Positions 21,040-31,690 of a DNA stretch of 64,000 bases are shown piece by piece. The stretch is from Progne subis subis. Lineage: Eukaryota; Chordata; Aves; Passeriformes; Hirundinidae. Below the pieces are notes generated by a model that saw only the letters and a list, made by a program, of their open reading frames with translations, was not told the DNA's origin and did not search any database. How positions within the stretch are numbered: the first letter of the stretch is position 1; each line of letters begins with the position of its first letter. A program made the translations under genes and the position numbers. The stretch lies in NCBI GenBank assembly GCA_022316685.1, contig JAKJHU010001070.1, forward strand, positions 30,557 through 94,556, written 5' to 3'.

Positions 21040-22260
21040 CTCTCTGAATCCAGGAGTCAGTCGACTGTGACACCTTGGAACATCATTTAACCAAAATCTT
21101 TTTGACACAGCAGGGCCACATGGAACCAATGGTTCATTGTGATGCTGCAGATTCAAGGAGACCATTGTGACACTCTGGAACCTCATGGAGCCCAGGGGCC
21201 ATTGTGACACTGAATAATCACATGGAATCAAAAGTAGAGTGTGACAGAGAAAGACCTCATGGAACCAAGAGTCCATCGTTACACTGTGGGGCTCTGTGGA
21301 ACCAAGGGGTCCACAGTGACATTGCACGGCCTCATGGAACAATGGAGACTCTTCTGACACTTTGGGACCCACTGGAACCAAGGGGCCATTATAGCATGGC
21401 AGGGCCTCATGGAATCAAGGGGGCTACAGTGAACACTGTGGGTGTCCATGGGATGAAGGGTCCATTCTGACACCATGGAACCAAGGACACCATTGTGACA
21501 CCATGGGACATCATGGAACCCAAGGTCCATTGTGACACAGCAGGGCCTCATGAAACCCTGGAGGCCATTTGTACACCTTGAGGCCCTGGGAAACCAAAGG
21601 GACATTGTGGCACTTCAGAGCCTTGTGGATGAGCCATAGTGACGCTGTGGGATTTAATGGAACCAGGGGACAATTGTGGCACTTTGTGGCACCATTGAAC
21701 CAATGAGAACATTGTGACACTGCAGGGCCCCATGGAACTTAGGATTCATGGAACAGCATGGGAAACCATGGAACCAAATGTCCATTGTGACATTGTGGGG
21801 CCTCATGGAATCCTGGAGACCATTGTGACACTTCAGGGCCTCACTGAACCAAGGGGCTCTGCAGGACCTTTGGAACCAAGGAGACCCTTCTGATATTGAG
21901 TCTCCATGGACGAAGGGTCCATTGTGCTACTGTGGTACCAAGGAGACTCCTGTGACAGTGCAAGGCCTCATGGAAGCAAGAGGGGAGAATTGTGATGCCA
22001 CGGGGCCCAATGGAAGCAAGGGGCCAGTGTGACACAGCTGGCCCTCATGCAGCCAAGGGGCCATGGTGATTCTGGGGAGCTCAACAGAACCAAGCGACCA
22101 CTGTGACACTGCAGGACTATATGGGATCATGGAGACCACTGTGACAGACTGCAGCCTCATGGAAGCAAGGGGCCATTGTGACACAGCAGGGGCTCATGGT
22201 ATCAAAGATCCAATATGACAACATCATTGTGACAGTGTGGGGCCTCATGGATCCAAGGGC
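21040..22260 (+). repeat. 37-bp satellite array (copy A)
   Basis: Tandem units of 36-39 bp are built on AACCAAGGGGCCATTGTGAC followed by ACTGCAGGGCCTCATGG. About 30 diverged units are present. Units are far more similar between copies A, B and D at matching positions than to their neighbours, so the array spread as part of the larger duplication. Confidence 0.85.
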
Positions 22261-22269
22261 ACGGGTAAC

Positions 22270-22780
22270 AGCTCTGGTTGGTTTGGCCGACTGACTCAAC
22301 TGACCTCGGCATGTTGAGGGTCTCTTCCCATGTGCCTCTGAAACACTCGGTCTCTGGGCTTTCCTTTCTATGGAAAAAAGCTCTTCCTTACAACCCAGGC
22401 ACCTATGGCCAAAATTTGGCACTTCTCCAAAATTCACTGCACGCAAGGGTTTCTCCCAGACTAAAGCTGCCAGGACAGACAGGCCTGGCTTTCCTTGGCT
22501 TCTGATGGTTGCCTCTAATCTGCCTTGGAAATACTGAGGCTCTGTGCTTTCCTTCGTATGGCAAAGAACTGGCCTTCTCATGCAGGCACTCATGGCAGAA
22601 ATTGGTATTCTGCATTCAAAACTCCATGTATCTGAGCTACGGAATCCAAGATATTTATTCCATTGCTCCTAGATGGAAGCTGTCAGGAAAGACAGGTCTG
22701 GTTGGCGTTGGCTTCTGGTGGCTGCCGTTCATCAGTCCCTGAAGCACTGGTGCTTCATGCTTTCCTTCCAGTGGAGACAA
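22270..22780 (+). repeat. About 165-bp satellite (copy A, first block)
   Basis: Roughly three units of about 160-190 bp are marked by 'cactgaggctctgtgctttc', 'ccttcctatggaaaagaact', 'cccatggccaaaattgg' and 'ctgccaggacagacaggtct'. Related blocks are at 23140-23450, 31000-31420, 57830-58640 and 58870-59170. It alternates with the 37-bp satellite. I do not recognise the family. Confidence 0.75.
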
Positions 22781-23450
22781 CAATGACACTTCAGGGCTTC
22801 ACGGATCCAAGGGACCACTGGGACACCGTGGGACTTTGTGAAACCAAGGGGATCACTGTGACACTGTTGTGCTGCATGGTCCCAAGGGGCCAGTGTGAAG
22901 CAGCAGGGCTTTGTGGAACCAAAGGGCAATTGTGATACTGCAGGGCACCGTAGATCCATGGGGACAATTGTGGCATTGCAAGGCCCCATGGAATCATGGA
23001 GACCATGGTGACACTGCAGGGCCCCACAGAACCAAAGGGACGTTGTGACCCTGCTGGGCCTCATGGAAGCAAGGGGCCATTGTGACACCTCAGAAGCAAG
23101 GAGAACACTGTGACACTACAGGGCCTCATGGAACCAAGGGGAGATGGAACAGATCCGGCTGGTTTGACCTCCCAGGGGCCACCTGACAGGTCCAGCTGAT
23201 CTTGGAATGATGAGGGAGGGCAGCATCTCATCACCTGGAGCAATGATGTCTTATGCTTTCCTTCCTATGGAAGAGAACCAAGCATCTTTCCAGGTGCCCA
23301 TAGCCAAAATTGATATTCCCCCTGAAAAATCCCCTATATCCAAGGGATTTCTGAGACACAATAGCCAGGACAGAGAGCTCTTGGTGGCCTTGGCCTCTGG
23401 TGGTCACCCCTCAACTCAAGGAAGTCCTGATGAAAGGATTTGAACAGGTC
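22780..23450 (+). repeat. Second pair of 37-bp and 165-bp satellite blocks (copy A)
   Basis: 37-bp units run to about 23140, then one to two units of the 165-bp satellite run to 23450. The same alternation occurs in copy D at 58640-59170. Confidence 0.7.
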
Positions 23451-23810
23451 TGACTACTGCAACATCAATGAGACTCTCATCCTCTGAAAAACTCAGAAGC
23501 TCTTCTGATCATATGTGACTTTTCTTTCTCATTATATACTATGCATGAAATACTGTTTTAAGCTAAAAAAAAAAAAAAAAAAATCTTATCACTCTGACAG
23601 TGTTATCTGACACAAAACACCCCCTCTGCATATGGATCCAGGTGACCTGTATAAGCAAACACAAAGAATAATCCAGCAGGAATGATTTGTCTCTGCTCAC
23701 ATCTGTCCCAACTCCTCTGGAGCTGGAGGTACAGCCCCAGCACTTGGAGGGCTCCAGGGGTCACAAGCTCAGCTCCTACACAGACATCTCGTGGACCCTG
23801 GGGTGCTGTT

Positions 23811-24330
23811 CTTGGCCCCTGCACGCTCACACAGGCTGAGATGGACACTGATGGTTTCTGTGGCAGGCTCTCTCAGCCCAGCCCAGCTCCCTCCAAGCTC
23901 TGCCAGCTGCCCTGAGCTCTCGGCAGCACCAAGGGCCTCTCCCCAGCACAGCCCAGCCGGCTCTGGCCCCACAGCTCTGCTCAGGGCAGGCTGCTCTGGG
24001 CAGGGGCCCCACGGCCTCAGCCCCTCGGAAGGGCACAGCAGCAGCTGCAGCTCAGAGAGGGCTCAGCCCCAGCCATGGGGGAAGGTGCCTGGCCAAGGGA
24101 AAAGGAGGCTCCCTGTGTGCCCTGCTCTCCTCTCCAGGACATCCTGAGAGCTCTGCAGCCCCTGCTGCCATCCCATCTGCCCAGGCCAGCACAAGAGCCC
24201 CGGCCTTGTGGCCCTCAGGAGCTGTTCCTGCTCCAGGCCCAGGGCCCATCCCAAAGCTGGGGCAGCCAGAAAGCTGTGCCCATTTCTGGTCATTCCTGAC
24301 TTGATGAGGATAGGTCATCAGCAGCCTGGT
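23811..24330. other. GC-rich unassigned segment
   Basis: This lies just past the point where homology to copy D ends. It is GC-rich with several overlapping open frames on both strands and no domain I can name. Confidence 0.4.
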
Positions 24331-24740
24331 GGTTGTAATGAAGTTTACTTTTCCAAAGGCCTCTTCCTGAGGTCTTCAGTTGAGGAATTTGTTGACAAAG
24401 GCTCATTAACTTTTGTCCACAATACGCAAACAAGACAAGCCCCTGGGAATAAATGAAGTTTTCAATTATTCTGTGGTTAATTAGCAGTTTCTGCAGTTTT
24501 CAGAAGTGTATTCAAAGTGAATATACTATATGAAAAACAATGAATAAATAGTTGTTTTGTCCTGTTTAGTTTTCTTTTCCTATTTATAGATTGATATCAG
24601 AGATCCCCAGTTGATATTGATCCCCAGCACCTCCTAGTGCAGTCTGAATAGATCTGAAAATCCAGACCCTTCATGGCTGACAATCAATCACACTTTGTCC
24701 CTTCCCCCACCCCACCATTTCCCTGCTCCAGTCCCTGGGA
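24330..24740 (+). repeat. Duplicated block, partner at 12880-13330
   Basis: It matches 12880-13330 in the same orientation, including an AT-rich core ('gaatatactatatgaaaa' versus 'gaacatatactatatctc') and the final 'ccctgggactcagagcagc'. Confidence 0.65.
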
Positions 24741-25030
24741 CTCAGAGCAGCTGAGGAATGGAGTCACATCCAGGGGTGTCCCCAGGGCTCAGGACTGGGG
24801 CCAGGTCAGTTAAATCTCTTGATGGATGGTCTGGACGAGGACATCGAGGGCACCCTCAGTCAGTTGCCAGTGAGCCCAGGCTGGGTGGGAGTGTGGCTGT
24901 GCTGGAGGGCAGGAAGCTCTGCAGAGGGATCTGGACAGGCTGGAGCCATGGGCCCAGGACAATTGGATGAGGTTCACCAAGGCCAAGGGCCGGCTCCTGC
25001 CCTGGGCTCACAACCACCCCAAATCCCTGG
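24741..25030 (+). mobile_element. CR1 LINE RT fragment
   Basis: Plus-strand translation gives a CR1 RT segment: a GWSGRGHRG/DLDEDIEGT region, then SVAVLEGRKL and a frame-shifted continuation matching the region after the RT active site. It covers the same CR1 portion as 16210-16420 but appears to be from another subfamily. Confidence 0.6.
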
Positions 25031-25129
25031 CCGTGCTGTGCTCCTGATCTCCACAGCCTGTCCTGTTCCCTTCATCCCTGCATTGCCAGGGACTTTCTGG
25101 GACAAGGGAGCTCTGCTCTGGGTCCACAG

Positions 25130-25637
25130 TGCCACATTGGGCCCTTTGCTTCCATGAGGCCTTGCAGTGTCACAGTGGTTTCCTTGGTTCCATGGGACTG
25201 CCCTGTGACACAATGGCCCATTGGTTCCATGAGGTCACAGAGAGCCACAGTGGCCCCTTGCTTTTATTGGGCTCCCCAGGATCACCATGGCCCTGCTGGT
25301 TCCACAAGGCCTGTCTGTGTCACCCTGGGCCCTTGTTCCATGGGTACCTGTAGTGTCACAATGGCTTCTTCCTTCCATGAGACCTGGCAAGGTCACAATG
25401 GTTACCTCAGTTCTATGAGGCCCTGTGGTGTCACAATGGCCTCTTGGTTCCAGTGGGTCCTAAAGTGTCCTAATGGTCTCTATGGTTCCATGAGGTCCAC
25501 AATGTCACAATGGAGTTTTGGTTTTATGAGCTTTCATACTGCCAACAACAGTCTCCTTGGTTTCACAGTGTCATAAGGGACCCTTTGTTCCATGAGGGTC
25601 AGTAGTGTAACATGGATGCCTTGGTTCCATGAGGTTC
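25130..25637 (-). repeat. 37-bp satellite, inverted orientation
   Basis: Units read as the reverse complement of the arrays elsewhere ('gtcacaatggccccttggtt' type). The array is interrupted on the right by a minus-strand LTR, and further inverted units appear at 26285-26450. Confidence 0.8.
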
Positions 25638-26127
25638 TGTTGTCGGGGGGCTTCCCCAACATTCAGGTGGTTTCAGGGTCTTTTTCCCCCCTGCACAGCT
25701 CCGAGCCAAGCCGAAGGAAGAGACAGAGTCTTCAGGTGTAGATTTTTCAAGGTTGCATTTTTCGTTTATTGTTTCTTATCTTACAAATTTCTCACAGTCC
25801 AACAAGATGTTTGCAGCTGCATGGACTTCTCACGTCTCCCCCCGAGCTGGGCAGTCCTTAATCTTTTATACTAATTTCTACGTGTTCATTATTTACTATT
25901 TCTTACCAATGCCTATCACTATTACTAAAAAGGTCATCGATACACTGACGTAATCCTTACTAACTACTTTGTGCCAATGTCATAGCAGAAATGGAGTGAG
26001 GGAAGGAGAAGGAAGAAGAAGGAGACAACGCCCCAGATTCTCCATTTTGTCCCCATTCACTCCAATGCTATGAACCTAAAATTACTGGTTTTTCACTCTA
26101 TGGTAAACTAAACTACTATTTTTCACA
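25638..26127 (-). mobile_element. Solo LTR, minus strand
   Basis: On the minus strand the sequence starts TGTGAAAAATAG and has AGTATAAAAGATT (near 25859-25871). It has AATAAA at 25765-25770 and ends in CCCCCCGACAACA. This is a canonical U3-R-U5 order. The exact 3' end is ambiguous (25638 or 25641), and the flanks do not give a convincing target duplication. Confidence 0.7.
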
Positions 26128-26284
26128 CTCCCATGGCCTGCAAACCCTCTCTCAGTTTAGGAAGTTTTTCCCATGGACTGAGATCAAAGCCAGTGTCTCT
26201 TTGAGCTCTGGGCTGGGGTCTCAGAGCCCCCTGCCCAGGTCCCTGACCCTCCAGGGCACCCAAAGGAATGCCCTGGACTCCAAC

Positions 26285-26450
26285 ATTCTGTGGTGTCACA
26301 ATGGACTCCTTGGTTCTGCAGCCCTGCTGTGTCACCATGGACCCGTAGTTCCATGAGGTTCCGTAGTGTCACCATGGTCCCTTTGGTTCCACAAGGCCTT
26401 GCTGTGCCACAATGGCCCCTTGGTTCCATGAGGTTCTGTACCTGTACACA
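26285..26450 (-). repeat. 37-bp satellite, inverted, short block
   Basis: Four units in the same inverted orientation as 25130-25637, continuing the array beyond the LTR and an intervening unrelated 150 bp. Confidence 0.75.
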
Positions 26451-27790
26451 GATTCTCCTTGGTGTGGGAGGACAGATTGTAAAGAGAATAGAGATAGTGC
26501 TGAAGGCAATCTCGCCCCTGATAAATTGCAGCTGTACTAATTCCCAAGAGTGGGAACAGCCTTGCCCTTAATAGATCCCAGCTATGTCCAATGAGAGTGA
26601 GTGTTATAACACAGTGGGTGAGCTGGGCAAGAGTCAGTTGGAGTCTGCAGGCTGTGCTGGGAGGAAGAAGGGTCAAGCAGGTGTGTGAGGGACAGAGAGG
26701 GTCTGGTGCTCATTCAAGGGACAGGAAAGAGTTAGCCAGTCCTTCAGGGGGAAGAGAGAAGGAGTCAGAAGGCTGCATATAGCTGCCTGTGGGTAGGCTA
26801 CAGAGAGAAATGTGGGAGAGTTTTCAGATAATAAGAGACTGACACCTGTGTCAGTCATGGCTCCACTGTCAACTGGTGCCTCTTATGAGGACTGGGCAAC
26901 AATGAATGGTGACCCTGACATTATCCTGGCAGATGACTACAGACCAGTGAGACAGTGGAGCCCAGCTGAACTGAGCCAGGTGGGTCAAGATCATGAAGAT
27001 CAGAGCAGGTGAAGAGAGTCTGAGAGCAAAATAGGGAGACCTGAGAGCCTAAAAATCCAGATGAATTGCAGCCAGGTGGACCTGAGAGCTTGAAAGCAAT
27101 GTAGGCAGAACTGAAAGCACAAGAGTCTGAATAACTTATGAAACACTGACCCCAAGGTATGGCCGCAGTTTGTGGGATCCTGGGGCGGCACCTGCCAGTG
27201 TTCACAGCAGCAATGTGTAGCTAGAAGTGGCAGCAGAGCTTTGAGAAGGTGGAGTTGGAGCGGGACAAAAGGAATGTAAGAAAAGCTTGGAGCAACCAAC
27301 TAACAGAAAAATAAAAAAAATGGAGGTGGCCAAACTCAAAGAGAAGAAACATAATGAAAGTGAGTTTGGAACAGTACGAGGGAAAGTGTTGAAAAGAACT
27401 ATACAAGAAGGAGAGTAACAGCAAGCAGAGATGTTGCTTCAGCCAACAGAAGAACTGAAATTGCAGAAGACAAAAGCAACAAAACCTGAAAAAGGAGCAG
27501 GAGAATTTTCTAAAGCAGCAGTGGGAGCTAGAGACAGATTAGTTTTATTAATCAGTTCAATGTGTTTATTTGCTGGTGAAACATACATATTGTATTCAAA
27601 AGTTAAGGTTCCATTGGCATAGATATCAGTAGGCATAAGAACAAAATCTAATATTCCATGTAAGAGAATGATGTTCTATACTGTTAAGAACAAAATTAAA
27701 CCAAAATAAACAAAGAAGAGAGAGTTAACAATTATTGAGAAAGAAACTGAAAATGTAGTTCTGCCACTGTAAACTTTCACTCTGAGTCTA
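26451..27790 (+). other. Unassigned, possibly retroelement-derived
   Basis: The left part (from 'tgtgggaggacagattgtaa' near 26463) has the look of an avian LTR. The right part is A-rich plus-strand sequence with 'gagagtctgagagca' and 'gacctgagagc' phrases. No gag, pol or env domain is readable. I see no gene. Confidence 0.35.
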
Positions 27791-30090
27791 CCTTTCAAAT
27801 AACACTGTTGTCCCATCTGCAGGATGATTTCTCCTCAGGGGAAATGTATTTTTGAAACTTTTCTAGGTTGCCAGGAGCCCGGACCAGCTCAGCAGCACAG
27901 ACAGAGCACAAGACCTTTAATGAGCCTCTCATGGATTTAGTGTTGTTTACATTCAACTTCATCCCTGAGAGTATGTTCAAAAAACTTCTCAAGAAATCAA
28001 AGTTAAATTGAAACATTGATGCTTCCTAAATTTTAATAGGTCCCACAGAGCAACCCAATTGAGGAAGGTTTCCCCAAGTTCCAGGTAGAGCAGAACACTG
28101 CAGGCAGTGATGACAGGTGTGGACAAACAAGGCAAAGGTTTCTCTGATGCTGAGCAAACCTGCATGTGTTTCAGGAATGCAAAGACCAGAGGCCTGAGCC
28201 CCAGCCCCTGCCAAGGCAGATCCTGTCCCTCCCTCAGTGCTCAGGGCTCTTCCCAGGACACTGGGATGTGGGGATGTGCAATGCCAAGGGCAGCACCATG
28301 GGGCGGCCCCTGCCAGGCTGCTGAGCAGGGACAAGGAGGCAATGAGGCCCCAGGCCTGCCAGGGTCACTTGTCTCCTGCTCATGGCTCAGGCCCAGGGCC
28401 AGCAGCCATGGCCCAAGTGCTGCAGGAGTTGGCTGTGTCAGGGCCTTTCAGCTGCTGCCCATCCCTGTGCCCTCTCCAGCCCAGGCTGTCCTACGGTGTC
28501 CATGCCCTGTGCCTCTGTCCCTGCAGGCTGTCGTCATCCCCCGGCTGCCCCACCTCGCTGGCCCCTTCCTTTGCTGACAGCTCTGTGTCCTGCCTGCCTC
28601 TGCCTGGCCACACAAAGCCTTGGGCTTGAAACCAGGAGGATTAATTCAACTTTTACCGTGCTTGTGAAATTTTAGTGCAGGAACAAATCATGCAGGGCCT
28701 GCTTTCCCACCAAGGACAGTTGGAAGGCAAGTGGAGGACATCTGGCTTAAGATTGCAGTGATAGGAAAAAAGAAGTTAATCTGGGAAGTTTTGGTGGGTT
28801 TTATGGTAATGGCTCATGTAGTTGCTGTATATAACTATCACTCTTTTAAAATGACATGTCCATGTAAGGTTTTGAATTACCACACCTCAGATCTCAAGCC
28901 TGGTATGTGATAGCCTCTTAATTGCAAATTAGTTTTAAGGATCTTTATCTGATATTTCGGAGATTTGGTTACAGCAGGGCCTCAGAGGTTCAAGGAGTCT
29001 TCTGTGACCCTTCATAAAAACCAAAAATCCTTTCTGACACAGCAGTGTCACATGGAACCAATGGTTCATTGTGATACTGCAGATCCAAGGTGACCATTTT
29101 AGCACTGAGAAACCTCATGGAATCACAAGTACAGTGTGATAGAGAAAGGCTTCATGGAACCAGGAGCCTTTTGTTACACTGTGGGGCTCTGTGGAACCAA
29201 GAGGACCACAGTGACATTGCGGGGCCTCATGGAACAATGGAGACTTTTCTGACACTTTGGGACCCACTGGAACCAAGGGGCCATTATAGCATGGCAGGGC
29301 CTCATGGAATCAAGGGGGCTCCAGTGAACACTGTGGGTGTCCATGGGATGAAGGTTCATTCTGACACCGTGGAACCAAGGACACCATTGTGACACTATGA
29401 GGCATCATGGAACCAAAGGTCCATTGTGACACAGCAGGGCCTCATGAAACCCTGGAGGGCATTTGTACACCTTGAGGCCCTGTGAAACCAAAGGGCCATT
29501 GTGGCATTTCAGAGCCTTGTGGATGAGCCATGGGTTTCATCATGATACTGTGGGATTTAATGGAACCAAGGGACAATTGAAGCACTTTGTTGCACCATTG
29601 AACCAATGAGAACATTGTGACTCTGCAGGGCCCCATTGAACTTAGGATTCATGGAACAGCATGGGAACCCATGGAACCAAATGTCCATTGTGACATTGTG
29701 GGGCCTCATGGAATCCTGGAGACCATTGTGACACTTCCAGGCCTCACTGAACCAAGGGGCTCTGCAGGAGCCTTGTGGAACTAAGGAGACCCTTCTGACA
29801 TTGTGTGTCTCGATGGACCAAGGGTCCATTGTGCTACTGTGGTACCAAGGAGACTCCTGTGACACTGCAAGGCCTCATGGAAGCAAGAGGGGACAATTGT
29901 GATGCCACGGGGCCCAATGGAAGCAAGGGGCCAGTGTGACACAGCTGGGCCTCATGCAACCAAGGGGCCATGGTGATTCTGGGGAGCTCAACAGAACCAA
30001 GCGACCACTGTGACACTGCAGGACCATATGGAATCATGGAGACCACTGTGACACTCTGCAGCCTCCTGGAAGCAAGGGGCCATTGTGACA
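27790..30090 (+). repeat. Segmental duplication copy B (partial)
   Basis: It matches copy A from about 19840 through the 156-codon block (28107-28577) and into the 37-bp satellite (28980-30090). It starts abruptly at 27790, so it carries no OR14 gene. It ends where a fragment of a different olfactory receptor begins. Together with copy C it forms an inverted pair around a spacer. Confidence 0.8.
28980..30090 (+). repeat. 37-bp satellite array (copy B)
   Basis: About 28 tandem units correspond unit by unit to those of copy A (21040-22260), including shared variant units such as one reading 'gaatcaagggggct'. This supports duplication of the whole array. Confidence 0.85.
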
Positions 30091-30470
30091 ACTCTGGGGC
30101 CCCATGGATCTTGGAGCCACAGAAAGACAGCTCAGAGAGGAAGAGCAGCCAGTAGCTGAGCAGGGCAAAGCCGAGGAGACCCAAGCAGCAACACCCAGGT
30201 GGACACAGAGCTGAGGCTTCATGATGGCAGCACAGAGCAAAGGCTGGCAGATGGCAACATACGGTCAAAGGAGATGACAACCAGCAGGACAAACTCTGTG
30301 CAGCCCAGGGCAAAATAGAAGTAGTTTTGGGCAAAGCAGCTGCTTTGTGAGAGAGTGTTCTGAGCAGAACTCAGCATGACAAAAGATTTGGTGGTTGTGG
30401 AGGATGTAAACCAGATTTCCAGGAAGACTAGGTTGCTGATGAAAAAGTACATGGGTGTGAGAGAGAGTGG
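30091..30470 (-). pseudogene. Olfactory receptor fragment, OR6/OR10-like
   Basis: Minus-strand frames give TPMYFFISNLVFLEIWFTSS (TM2 and following loop), a TM3 region with CTEFVLLVVISFDR, then in another frame a TM4 and ECL2 region ending LSELSFCGSKIHG. This is a class II OR of a subfamily other than the OR14 genes nearby. It lacks the N-terminus, TM1 and everything after ECL2 and has at least one frameshift. It is wedged between the 37-bp satellite and an LTR. Confidence 0.75.
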
Positions 30471-31000
30471 GGACTGCAATGAGAGATCTCTGGAGTCCAG
30501 GGCAGCTCTTGAAACATGTGGTTTATTGCATAATTTGTTGGTGCAAGAGCTTTGCTTAAGCTGCCAGCCACAGCTCAAAGTGTGCCCGAGCAAAGAGGCC
30601 TCAGTTCTTGTTACAATACATTATATCTCCTTCTGTGTTGAATATTCTAGTTTACACTAACCAACCAGTACAAGACACAAATGCTAGGGAATTTACATAC
30701 AGCCTATAGGAACTACTACATTACCATACTGTGCCACATTCCAAACCGTGAAAGCTCCTTTCTAGACTCCTTTTCCCTGCCACCTTGGCAGGGCCCCTCC
30801 CCCTTGGACCCTTGACATCCTTTTGTCTGTAAGGGGTATTGCTCAATCAACAGGGCTCTTGCCTTCAGCTAACTCCATCACTGTCTTCCGGCTGAGCATC
30901 CTACATCTCAAAGCTTGCTTTCATTTCTATTTCACTCATAGGTTTCATGCTGTTAGAATCTTTTGCCAAGCAATCACATTTGTAAGGTTTTCCTGTTTCA
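30470..31000 (-). mobile_element. LTR-like sequence, minus strand
   Basis: The minus strand has AATAAA near 30520-30525, close to the low-coordinate end, with a long U3-like stretch to about 31000. The size of about 500 bp and the layout suggest a solo LTR. The ends are not precisely defined. Confidence 0.45.
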
Positions 31001-31420
31001 CCCTCTCCAGCAACCTCTCATCTGCCTTCAAAATGCTGGGGGACCATGCTTCTGTTCCCATGGAAAAAAACATCTTTGTGTCTGCATCTATGGCCAAAAC
31101 TGGGACTCTGCCTCCAAATTTCCTTAATCCAAGGATATCTTCAAGAAAAAAGCTCCCAGGACTGTCTAGGTTCCTTGGCATCCTGAGGGCCAGCTCTCAT
31201 CTGTCTTTGAAACACTGGGGCTCTGCCCTTCCCTTCCTGTGGAGAACTGTCATTTTGGTTCCAGACACCCACAGCTAAAATGGAATTCCATCTCCAGTAC
31301 TCCCTATATATCCAAGAGTTCCTTTTAGACAAAAGCAGCAAGGACAGGTCAGGCCTTTCCTTGGCCCCGGGTGAGTGCCTCTCCTCTGTCTTCAAAACCT
31401 TGGCATTCTGTAATTTCTTT
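31000..31420 (+). repeat. About 165-bp satellite (copy B)
   Basis: Two to three units of the longer satellite follow the LTR-like insert. In copy A the same satellite follows the 37-bp array directly, so the OR fragment and LTR look inserted between the two satellite types here. Confidence 0.65.
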
Positions 31421-31429
31421 TTTTTTTGA

Positions 31430-31690
31430 AAAGATTCATCCTTCTTGCCCATGGCCTCAAGCACATAACCACTGTATAGGGAGAAAAGAGCTCTGTGCTC
31501 AGTGGAGTGGAAACGGGGGACAGGGGACGAGAGCCCTGGGAGGGATTGAAGGGTGGTTTCAGAGATGGTGGATCCCTTTGAAATAGCAGAGAACAGCCAG
31601 AAAAGAAAAAAATAATGCCAAGGACACCGGGGGAGGCCAGACTGGAAAGAGAAAAGAATTCCTCTCCCAGGGCAGGGGTGTGGTGCAACA
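31430..31690. other. Centre of the inverted repeat between copies B and C
   Basis: About 260 bp of sequence not seen elsewhere in the window separate the plus-oriented copy B from the inverted copy C. No gene or repeat family is recognised. Confidence 0.5.

Larger units (their letters stand above)
17170..23810 (+). repeat. Segmental duplication copy A
   Basis: This is an ordered set of blocks: GC-rich block (17170-17600), OR14 gene, GC-rich blocks (19240-19740 and 19740-20130), a block with a 156-codon frame (20149-20619), then satellites to 23450 and a terminal block to about 23810. The same order occurs in copy D (51890-59540) in direct orientation and in copy C (36230-31690) inverted. Part of it occurs in copy B (27790-30090). 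Copy A lacks about 1 kb upstream of the OR gene that C and D share. Confidence 0.85.

Noticed and set aside
21040..23140. Regular short repeats as a CRISPR array
   Set aside because: Units are contiguous without unique spacers and the genome is avian; it is satellite DNA.
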